From an uncultured Gaiellaceae bacterium (GTDB lineage Bacteria; Actinomycetota; Thermoleophilia; Gaiellales; Gaiellaceae), in contig CATPAS010000311.1 in assembly GCA_955652075.1 (NCBI GenBank), positions 1 to 5,980 on the forward strand: 5,980 nt of DNA, written 5' to 3'. Numbering within the stretch: the stretch's first letter is position 1; the number at the start of each line of letters is the position of its first letter. Made by a program: the position numbers and the translations under genes. Shown in pieces: positions 1 through 5,066 of this stretch. The notes under the pieces are model-generated. The model saw nothing but the letters and a program-made list of their open reading frames with translations, was not told where the DNA came from and ran no database searches.

Positions 1-418
1 GCACGTCGACGCCGGCGGCTCCGGCTTCCTCGAGTTGGGCGCGCTTGCTCTGCACCCGCTCGAGAACATCCCAGCCGGGAAAGGGAGCGAGCACCTGGAG
101 ATCGCCGAGGTGTTGCGCGATCAGGTTCAGCTGCTCGTCGTGCGTCGGAAAGACGGCGACTTCGCCGAGGGCGCGAATCGAGGCAATGAAGCGCGTCGGG
201 TCCACGTGCGAATCCGGACTGAGGAACGGTTCCGCGTAGCGTGAGCGAAAGCCGAGCGCGCTCGGTCGGTGGTCGACGGCGAGCACGCGGATCCCCGCGC
301 GGCCGAGCGAGCGGATCGCCGCGAGCCCGTTGACCCAGCCCACGTCGACGACCGCAGCTGGGAGTCCGTGCTCGGCGTTCGTGTGACGCATCGCGCCGAT
401 TCTGCCGAGCAGCGGCAA
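1..418 (-). CDS. ATP-grasp carboxylate-amine ligase-like protein, N-terminal part (3' end outside window)
   Basis: Proteins of this kind join a carboxylate to an amine or similar nucleophile using ATP. The substrate cannot be told from this fragment. The 139 visible residues show a Rossmann-like pre-ATP-grasp domain: a VVDVGWVNGLAAIRSLG strand-loop-helix (about 23-39), then strand RVLAVDHR (44-51), a RYAEP element (60-64) and FPTHDEQLNL (90-99). The segment SKRAQLEEAGAAGVDV (124-139) resembles the lysine-containing lead into the ATP-grasp fold, as in other predicted carboligases. The start is the TTG at 418-416: a GGAGG lies 5 nt upstream, and an in-frame TGA at 436-434 closes the frame. The ATG at 391 is in frame but has no ribosome site. 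The catalytic ATP-grasp domain lies off the left edge. Family call is fairly sure; function is not. Confidence 0.72.
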   Translation of the reverse strand, partial: MPLLGRIGAMRHTNAEHGLPAAVVDVGWVNGLAAIRSLGRAGIRVLAVDHRPSALGFRSRYAEPFLSPDSHVDPTRFIASIRALGEVAVFPTHDEQLNLIAQHLGDLQVLAPFPGWDVLERVQSKRAQLEEAGAAGVDV

Positions 419-423
419 GCCGA

Positions 424-428
424 CCTCC
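424..428 (-). promoter_or_regulatory. Shine-Dalgarno GGAGG for the ATP-grasp gene
   Basis: On the minus strand GGAGG is followed by 5 nt and then TTG (418-416). It decides the start in favour of TTG over the ATG 27 nt further in. Core and spacing are both textbook. Confidence 0.7.
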
Positions 429-470
429 AATCGTCACGAACGGGGCACGCCTGCGTCACACGTCTCTTGC

Positions 471-485
471 GACACTAAAGGTGTC
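471..485. repeat. Small inverted repeat GACAC-N5-GTGTC
   Basis: Five-base arms flank a TAAAG centre, and a T-G wobble could extend the stem. On the plus strand it is followed by TTTTAC, but no plus-strand gene ends here. On the minus strand it contains TAGTGT (477-472), a -10-like hexamer about 53 nt upstream of the ATP-grasp TTG start, with no recognisable -35. It could be an operator, a promoter element or part of a repeat unit. The heptamer TTGCGAC occurs at its left edge (467-473) and again before the larger palindrome (507-513). Confidence 0.4.
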
Positions 486-514
486 TTTTACAGCCCTTTT
501 GCCTCATTGCGACT

Positions 515-539
515 TGTCTTGGGGTCTGACCCGAAGACA
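515..539. repeat. Near-perfect 25-bp palindrome, REP-like
   Basis: The layout is TGTCTT, G, GGGTC, T, GACCC, G, AAGACA. The outer six-base and inner five-base arms are exact reverse complements around a single central T, with one G/G mismatch between them. As RNA it would form a long stem with one internal mismatch. It lies 75 bp beyond the stop of the minus-strand reductase and about 100 bp upstream of the ATP-grasp start. There is no T-run on either side, so it is not a standard intrinsic terminator. A GACAAG at 552-557 could pair instead with CTTGTC at 513-518, giving an alternative fold. Extragenic palindromes of this form are often dispersed repeats, but copy number cannot be judged from one window. 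Confidence 0.55.
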
Positions 540-585
540 GTAGCCCGTTAGGACAAGCGGTCTCCTGAGGTTCGCCCCTGGCCGA

Positions 586-606
586 GATCGGTCGCTGCTG
601 CCGATC
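586..606 (-). terminator. Stem-loop just after the reductase stop, possible weak terminator
   Basis: GATCGG (586-591) and CCGATC (601-606) are exact reverse complements around a 9-nt loop. On the minus strand the stem begins 8 nt after the reductase TAG at 617-615. There is no U-tract after it, so if it stops transcription it would be by a rho-assisted or inefficient route. Confidence 0.28.
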
Positions 607-614
607 AGGCTGAC

Positions 615-1535
615 CTATCGGAGGGTTTTCAGCGCCGCCAGGTGCTCGGGGCTCGGCTCCCACTCGGCGGCTTCGACGTTCGCCCTGACCTGCCCGGGCT
701 TCGTCGCGCCTGCGATCACCGATGCGATCGCCGGTTGGGCCAGGAGACCGCCGATCGCGACCTGCAGCAACGTCAGGCCTCGCTCCCTCGCGAACTCCTC
801 GAGTGCCTCGAGGCGGTCGAACGTCTCGTCGGTGAAGACTGCATCCCGCTCCGATAGGCGCGCGCCCTGCGGACGCTGCTCGCCACGGCGGTACTTCCCG
901 GTGAGCAGCCCGCTCGCCAGCGGGAAGTACGGCAGCACGCCGATGCCGAGCCGCGCGCACGTCGGCAGCAGCTCCTCCTCCGCTTCACGGCGCAGCAGCG
1001 AGTACTGGTTCTGCGCGCTCACCGGCCGCGCGAAGCCGTGTTCGCGGCAGATCGCGTCGACCTCCTAGATCTTCGCCGCGTTCAAATTCGAATGGCCCAC
1101 ATAGCGCACCTTCCCCGCACGCACGAGCTCGTCCAAGGCACCGAACGTCTCCTCGAAGGGTGTGACGTTGTCAGGCGTGTGGTACTGGTAGAGATCGATG
1201 ACGTCGGTGCGTAGCCTCTGCAGCGACGCCTCGATCGCCTGATGGATGTACGCCCGCGAGCCGCGCGCCTCGGTCCCGTGGCCCATGTCGCCGCCGAACT
1301 TCGTCGCGAGCACGATCCGGTCCCGACGACCCTCGAGAACCTCCCCGAGGAAGGACTCGCTGCCGCCTTTGTTCCCGTAGATGTCGGCGGTATCGACGAG
1401 GGTCACACCTGTTTCGATGGCTGCGTCGACGACGGCACGCGTTCCCTCGAGGTCGACCCTCGTTCCGAAGTTGTTGCCGCCAAGGCCCACGACGGAGACC
1501 TCCGGCCCTTCCTTTCCCAATCGCCGCGTGCGCAC
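615..1535 (-). pseudogene. Aldo/keto reductase interrupted by one in-frame TAG (codon 157)
   Basis: This would be an NADPH-dependent aldehyde/ketone reductase of the aldo/keto reductase (AKR) barrel family; substrate unknown. From the GTG at 1535 the frame starts VRTRRLGKEGPEVSVVGLGG. It carries the whole catalytic tetrad: D48 and Y53 (VDTADIYG), K79 (LATKFGG) and H119 (LYQYHTPD). A TAG at 1067-1065 then falls after NLNAAKI. The same frame continues without a shift through EVDAICREHGFARP, VSAQNQYSLL, the cofactor-side FPLASGLLTGKY and GATKPGQVRAN, to a TAG at 617-615. Read through, it is 306 codons, a normal AKR length. A GTG at 1022 opens the second half, but it sits inside the conserved VSAQNQYSLL strand, so it is unlikely to be a real start. 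A single substitution, for example from CAG, explains the damage; sequencing error or a recent nonsense mutation are both possible. There is no Shine-Dalgarno before the GTG. Confidence 0.8.
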
Positions 1536-1543
1536 GACCGGCC

Positions 1544-1549
1544 ATGCTA
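1544..1549 (-). promoter_or_regulatory. Possible -10 element (TAGCAT) for the minus-strand reductase
   Basis: TAGCAT fits the TAnnnT pattern of actinobacterial -10 elements. It lies 8 nt upstream of the GTG at 1535, a spacing that would give a leaderless or nearly leaderless transcript. No -35 is apparent. It overlaps the plus-strand candidate at 1548-1553. Confidence 0.25.
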
Positions 1550-1553
1550 GAGC
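1548..1553 (+). promoter_or_regulatory. Possible extended -10 element (TGC-TAGAGC) for the plus-strand reductase
   Basis: TAGAGC preceded by TGC resembles an extended -10 with a mismatch at the last base. It ends 6 nt before the ATG at 1560, so transcription would begin at or next to the start codon. This agrees with the lack of any Shine-Dalgarno sequence. No -35 is recognisable upstream. Confidence 0.2.
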
Positions 1554-1559
1554 TTCCCC

Positions 1560-2507
1560 ATGCGCTACCGCCGCCTCGGCTCCAGTGACCTCGAGGTCTC
1601 GGAGATCAGCCTCGGCTCGTGGCTGACCTTCGGCGGCGGCGTCTCGAACGCGCAGGCCGAAGCGTGCGTCGCCAAGGCGTTCGAGCTCGGGATGAACTTC
1701 ATCGACACGGCGAACGTCTACTCGAGCGGTGGAGCAGAGGAATTCCTCGGCGAAGTGCTTGCCACGCGACCGCGTGACTCGTACATCCTCGCGACCAAGC
1801 TCTACTTCCCGATGAACGGCGATCGCGGCCTGTCACGAGAACAGGTCTTCAAGCAGATCGACGCTTCGCTCGCCCGGCTCCGCACGGACTACGTCGATCT
1901 CTACCAGTGCCACCGCTACGACGTGGAGACGCCGCTCGAGGAGACGATGGAGGCGCTCACAGAAGTCGTGCGGCAGGGCAAGGCTCGCTACCTTGGCTTC
2001 AGCGAATGGACTGCCGAACAGATCCGGGCCGCGCTCGCGCTGGTCCCTCGCGTCGAGAAATTCGTCTCGTCGCAACCGCAGTACTCGATCCTGTACCGCG
2101 TTCCCGAACGTGAGGTGATCCCGCTCTGCAAGGAGAACGGCATCTCGCAGATCGTGTGGTCGCCACTCGCCCAGGGCACACTGACCGGGAAGTACAAGCC
2201 GGGCGAGGAACCTGCGGCCGGCACTCGCGCGGCGTCGCAGCAGATGGGCTGGTCGATGGACCGCTTCCGCGACGACGACGTGCTGCGGGCGGTGCAACGC
2301 CTCGTCCCCATCGCGGCAGGGCTCGGCATCACGATGGCCCAGCTCGCGCTCGCGTGGGTGCTGCGCGAGGAGAACGTCGCCTCGGCGATCGTGGGGGCGT
2401 CACGCCCCTCGCAGGTCGAGGAAAACGCGGGCGGCTCCGGGATCGAGCTCGACGAAGCGACCCTCCAGGCGATCGACGACGCCGTTGCCGACGTCGTCGT
2501 TCGCTAG
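1560..2507 (+). CDS. Aldo/keto reductase, potassium-channel beta-subunit-like type, intact
   Basis: This is a predicted cytoplasmic NADPH-dependent oxidoreductase of 315 residues, normal for the AKR barrel. The tetrad is complete: D49 and Y54 (FIDTANVYS), K80 (LATKLYF) and H118 (LYQCHRYD). Cofactor-binding segments are also present: SQPQYSILYR (171-180), WSPLAQGTLTGKY (200-212) and GASRPSQVEEN (279-289). The pattern, including GSWLTFGGGV near residue 20 and the W-S-P-L-A-Q-G stretch, is closest to the Kv-beta/YghZ-like AKR branch as I know it; the physiological substrate cannot be read from sequence. The ATG at 1560 places the family's MRYRRLG start exactly, without a Shine-Dalgarno. It is divergent from the broken reductase (24 bp between starts). 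The two share the fold but differ enough in sequence not to be a recent duplication. It ends 18 bp before the convergent HU gene. Confidence 0.9.
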   Translation: MRYRRLGSSDLEVSEISLGSWLTFGGGVSNAQAEACVAKAFELGMNFIDTANVYSSGGAEEFLGEVLATRPRDSYILATKLYFPMNGDRGLSREQVFKQIDASLARLRTDYVDLYQCHRYDVETPLEETMEALTEVVRQGKARYLGFSEWTAEQIRAALALVPRVEKFVSSQPQYSILYRVPEREVIPLCKENGISQIVWSPLAQGTLTGKYKPGEEPAAGTRAASQQMGWSMDRFRDDDVLRAVQRLVPIAAGLGITMAQLALAWVLREENVASAIVGASRPSQVEENAGGSGIELDEATLQAIDDAVADVVVR

Positions 2508-2525
2508 TGGAGTCTCCCCTTCGCT

Positions 2526-2852
2526 CTAGGTGAGGCGCTTACGAGCCTTCTGCACCGACGGCAGAGCCGCCTTGGCCTTCGCCAGCGGCCGGGCCTTCAG
2601 CGCCACCGAAGCGGGCTTCGCGGAAATCGTGATCTCCTCACCGGTGGCGGGATTCCGACCCTGGCGCGGCTTCGTCGCCTCCTTGACGCGCACGACCAGC
2701 TGAACGACGCCGCCGATCCGCACCTTCTCCGCGTCTGCGAGTTGCTCGAGGACGACTTCCTCCAACGCCGCGAGGGCGGCCTTGGCATCGCTCTTGGTCA
2801 GACCGCTACGGTCAGCGACTTCACTTGCCAATTGCGTCTGGGTCAGGGGCAT
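2526..2852 (-). CDS. HU-family nucleoid DNA-binding protein
   Basis: This is a 108-residue histone-like protein that should dimerise and bend DNA in the nucleoid. The N-terminal helices (about 3-38, TQTQLASEVADRSGLTKSD onward) match the HU helix-turn-helix dimer core. KVRIGGVVQLVVRVKEA (43-59) forms the beta sheet, and the DNA-gripping arm holds the signature GRNPATG (65-71), with P68 as the expected intercalating proline. ISAKPASVALKARPLAKAKAAL follows. VRIGGVVQL differs from the VQLVGFGTF of classical HU and matches a variant common among HU-like proteins. A basic tail (SVQKARKRLT) adds roughly 15-18 residues beyond the usual 90. The ATG at 2852 has AAGGAG four nucleotides upstream. It follows the PIG-L gene on the same strand after 71 bp, probably an independent unit. 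I see no convincing promoter in that gap. Confidence 0.92.
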   Translation of the reverse strand: MPLTQTQLASEVADRSGLTKSDAKAALAALEEVVLEQLADAEKVRIGGVVQLVVRVKEATKPRQGRNPATGEEITISAKPASVALKARPLAKAKAALPSVQKARKRLT

Positions 2853-2856
2853 TGGA

Positions 2857-2862
2857 CTCCTT
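2857..2862 (-). promoter_or_regulatory. Shine-Dalgarno AAGGAG for the HU gene
   Basis: AAGGAG on the minus strand lies 4 nt upstream of the ATG at 2852. It supports that start and suggests efficient translation. Confidence 0.65.
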
Positions 2863-2923
2863 CGGTTGTGGGCGAGATGACGTACGGATTCAAGCGAGAG
2901 TGCCAGACGGACGTCCAGGAGGA

Positions 2924-3559
2924 TCAGGTGACGACGCGGTAGACCTCAAAAACCTCTGCAAACTCGCGATTCACGTTGATTCCGTGGGTCCTGGCCACAT
3001 TCCGAATGTACTCGGGATCGCTGTAGCGGCGGTGGTGCTGCGACGCGTACGTCGCCAGTGCAGCCACCTTCTTTTCGATGTGCGATTCCGTTAGCGCGAA
3101 GTAGGCCTGGTAGGCGAAATCGAAGTTGTTCCACGGGATCTCGTAGCCGAGGATCGTCGTGCGCTTGAACGCGCGAAGTCCTTCCGCCGCAATCACCTGG
3201 TGATCCTGATGGATGTCGTGCAGGCTCGGCTGGAAGACGGCGTCGGGCTGCCAGTCCTCCCAGAGCGCAACGAGCAGCTCGAGGATGTCTTGGCGGTGTT
3301 CGGGGAACGTCCGGACGTCGAAGTCGTGCACGGTCAAGTTCTCAGCCGAGATCCCGAGCTTGGCCGTCGCCGCCTTGACCTCCTGGACGAGCGTGTCCGA
3401 CGGGAAGCCTTCGGGCAGCGACCTGGTGGCGACGGAGAACGCCACATAGCGGACGTCCGCCCCCTCTTCCACCAACCGCGTCATGGTCCCGCCGGCCCCG
3501 AACTCGCCGTCGTCGGTATGTGGCGCGAGCACGAGGACGCGCTTCCAGGCACCGATCAC
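2924..3559 (-). CDS. PIG-L/LmbE family deacetylase
   Basis: This is a predicted zinc-dependent N-deacetylase of 211 residues, cytoplasmic, acting on an N-acetylated sugar or sugar conjugate. Known relatives are MshB (mycothiol synthesis) and PIG-L (GPI anchor). The strand VLVLAP is followed by HTDDGEFG: H14 and D17 are the expected zinc ligands and D16 the expected base. HQDH (117-120) supplies the third zinc histidine. Other family-like segments are GGTMTRLVEEGADVRYVAFS (23-42) and ALWEDWQPDAVFQPS. The GTG at 3559 is chosen because AGGAAGG lies 5 nt upstream and the family's first strand begins within a few residues. The in-frame ATG at 3724 would add a low-complexity basic stretch overlapping the divergent membrane gene. 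The neighbouring polysaccharide genes suggest a role in glycan precursor modification; this is inference. It is not specifically MshB by anything visible. Confidence 0.9.
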   Translation of the reverse strand: MIGAWKRVLVLAPHTDDGEFGAGGTMTRLVEEGADVRYVAFSVATRSLPEGFPSDTLVQEVKAATAKLGISAENLTVHDFDVRTFPEHRQDILELLVALWEDWQPDAVFQPSLHDIHQDHQVIAAEGLRAFKRTTILGYEIPWNNFDFAYQAYFALTESHIEKKVAALATYASQHHRRYSDPEYIRNVARTHGINVNREFAEVFEVYRVVT

Positions 3560-3564
3560 GCGGC

Positions 3565-3571
3565 CCTTCCT
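3565..3571 (-). promoter_or_regulatory. Shine-Dalgarno AGGAAGG deciding the PIG-L start
   Basis: AGGAAGG sits 5 nt upstream of the GTG at 3559 on the minus strand. It favours this GTG over the in-frame ATG 165 nt upstream, which has no support. Confidence 0.6.
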
Positions 3572-3588
3572 ATCACGGTGCCCATAGG
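3569..3588. repeat. Inverted repeat CCTAT-N10-ATAGG between divergent genes
   Basis: Exact 5-bp arms (3569-3573 and 3584-3588) sit in the 40-bp gap between the divergent PIG-L and Wzy_C genes. Such a site could be a small operator. The right arm overlaps TAGGCT (3585-3590), a -10-like hexamer 9 nt before the TTG at 3600. Short arms can arise by chance. Confidence 0.2.
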
Positions 3589-3599
3589 CTTCGTTCCGC

Positions 3600-5066
3600 T
3601 TGTTAGACGCCGCTGCTCTCCTCGGTGCCCTCGGGGCGGTTCTCGTGCTCGTTACGAAGCGGCGTGAGATCCTCCTCGCCGGCTTCGCGACGCTCGGCGT
3701 GGCGGAGATCCTCCTCGCTCGCACCGGCGGCCTCTCGTTCTCACCGAGGCTGATCGCGGCCGGCGTCGTCGCCCTGGTCGTGCTGGCTGCCGGTGCTGCC
3801 CTGCTGCGACGCGCGCCCGACCTCGTGCTCCCATTGCTGCTCGCCGCCGCGCCGTTTCGCCTTCCCCTTGACTTCGGCCGCCACCACCGGTTCTACGTCG
3901 CCGTCGCCCACGGCGGACAGCTCGGTCGATTGCTGCCGCTGTACGCGGTGCTTTCGATCTGCGTGCTCGCGCTGCTCTGGGACGCGGTGCGCGGCAAGGC
4001 TGTCAAGGCGATCCCGCGCGGGATCGGGGTCCCGGCTGCGGCCTTCCTCGCACTCGCGTCAGTGTCGGTGCTCTGGTCGAGCGACACGATGTCGGGGCGG
4101 AGCCTGCTCGAGTTCTTCCTGCTCCCGTTCGCCTGCCTCGTCGCCGTCGGAGCCCGCGCGCCGTTTCCGCAGCGTCTACCTCGCACGCTCGCCGTGGTGG
4201 CCGTCGCCCTCGCGACGCTCTTCGCGATCGTGGGAATCGTCGAGGCCGTCACACACCGGCTGATCTTCTACTCGCACACCCTCGCGGTCTCGAACACGTA
4301 TACGTCGTTCTTTCGCGTCACGTCTCTCTTCCGGGACCCAAGTCTCTACGGACGCCACGTCGTGCTCGGGATCGCTGTCCTCGTAGTGTGTCTCCTTCTC
4401 CGTAAGACGAACGTCATTGCGGCGGCCGTCCTGATTGCATTGTTGTGGGTCGGCCTCTACTTCTCGTATTCGCAGTCGAGCTATGCGGCGTTGTTCGTCG
4501 TCGTCCTCGCCGTGACGATCGCCGCGACGGAAAAGCGCCTGCGCTGGGTGACCGTGGCTGCCGCCGTTCTCGTCGCCCTAGCCGCCGCCGGAATCGCGGC
4601 GTCGAGGGTGGTGGACACGTCGGTCCGAAAGGCCACTAGCGACCGCTCACGAAGGATCGAACTGACCGCGAAGGTCTTCCGCCACCATCCACTCGCCGGT
4701 GTCGGTCTCGGGGGTCAGCCCCTCGAGAGCCAGCGCCTCGGCGGAGGTCACGCTCCACTCCAGAACTTCGTCTCGCACACCACACCCCTGACCGTTGCGG
4801 CGGAGCTCGGGGTCGTCGGCGTGCTCTTCTACGTGGGTCTCCTGATCGGAGCAGCCGCAACACTGCTCTCTGTGTGGCGGCGACAGCGAGCCCTAGGGCT
4901 TTCGCTCGCTGCCGTCTTCCTCGCTCTCTTCGTGCACTCTCTCGCCTACAGCGGCTTCTTCGAAGATCCCATCACCTGGCTCGTGCTCGCAGTGGCTTCG
5001 GCGTACTTGTCTGGTTCGGACACGGTCGCGCCGGAGCCCGAAGTCCGGCCGGCCGCCGCGCAGTGA
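3600..5066 (+). CDS. O-antigen ligase/polymerase-like multi-spanning membrane protein (Wzy_C type)
   Basis: A 488-residue integral membrane protein with roughly 12-14 hydrophobic helices, predicted to polymerise or ligate lipid-linked surface glycan on the outer face of the membrane. The family-like central region has FRVTSLFRDPSLYGRHVV (238-255), then YFSYSQSSYAAL (287-298) before a helix pair. A large extracytoplasmic loop follows (about 336-393) with FRHHPLAGVGLGG (360-372) and SHTTPLTVAAELGVVG (392-407), corresponding to the GxGxG and H-x3-L-x3-E-x-G pattern of Wzy_C proteins. The C-terminus is a short hydrophilic tail. The frame is closed upstream by TAG at 3585-3587, so the first candidate start is TTG 3600, with no clear ribosome site; a GTG at codon 16 is the alternative but would cut the first helix. 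It overlaps the next gene by 4 nt. Whether it is a ligase or a polymerase cannot be decided. Confidence 0.82.
   Translation: MLDAAALLGALGAVLVLVTKRREILLAGFATLGVAEILLARTGGLSFSPRLIAAGVVALVVLAAGAALLRRAPDLVLPLLLAAAPFRLPLDFGRHHRFYVAVAHGGQLGRLLPLYAVLSICVLALLWDAVRGKAVKAIPRGIGVPAAAFLALASVSVLWSSDTMSGRSLLEFFLLPFACLVAVGARAPFPQRLPRTLAVVAVALATLFAIVGIVEAVTHRLIFYSHTLAVSNTYTSFFRVTSLFRDPSLYGRHVVLGIAVLVVCLLLRKTNVIAAAVLIALLWVGLYFSYSQSSYAALFVVVLAVTIAATEKRLRWVTVAAAVLVALAAAGIAASRVVDTSVRKATSDRSRRIELTAKVFRHHPLAGVGLGGQPLESQRLGGGHAPLQNFVSHTTPLTVAAELGVVGVLFYVGLLIGAAATLLSVWRRQRALGLSLAAVFLALFVHSLAYSGFFEDPITWLVLAVASAYLSGSDTVAPEPEVRPAAAQ

Larger units (their letters stand above)
419..614. other. Intergenic region with palindromes, no gene
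   Basis: 196 bp between the 5' end of the ATP-grasp gene and the 3' end of the broken reductase. It should hold the ATP-grasp promoter and any terminator for the reductase. What can be seen is the GGAGG, the GACAC repeat, the 25-bp palindrome, the GATCGG stem-loop and the repeated heptamer TTGCGAC. It is locally less GC-rich around 476-512 than the flanking genes. I find no coding potential I would defend. Confidence 0.6.

Noticed and set aside
475..960. 161-codon minus-strand open frame
   Set aside because: It is an out-of-frame shadow of the aldo/keto reductase second half, rich in R, A, G and P, and its 3' end runs through the palindrome region.
1065..1067. TAG read as pyrrolysine or another recoded residue
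   Set aside because: There is no insertion element, no Pyl machinery and no AKR precedent. A plain nonsense change is simpler.
1833..2297. 154-codon minus-strand open frame opposite the intact reductase
   Set aside because: The plus strand carries a complete conserved AKR here; the antisense product has no recognisable motif or ribosome site.
2508..2525. Bidirectional terminator between the convergent reductase and HU genes
   Set aside because: The 18-bp gap holds no hairpin longer than about 4 bp and no T-run.
2800..2815. GGTCAGACC in the HU gene as a second copy of the palindrome core
   Set aside because: It is a short, partial match explained by codons for GLTK; the flanks do not match.
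2853..2923. TGGCAC followed by TTGA upstream of the HU gene, resembling a sigma-54 site
   Set aside because: Spacing and the second element are wrong for sigma-54, and actinobacteria generally lack that factor.
3556..3585. Nine-codon mini-ORF (MGTVIGRAA) ending in a GTGA overlap with the PIG-L start
   Set aside because: It could be an uORF or leader peptide, but its ATG lacks a clear ribosome site and so short a frame is likely by chance.
3560..3724. N-terminal extension of the PIG-L protein to the ATG at 3724
   Set aside because: The extension is basic and low-complexity and overlaps the start of the divergent membrane gene. The GTG at 3559 has a good Shine-Dalgarno and the expected family N-terminus.
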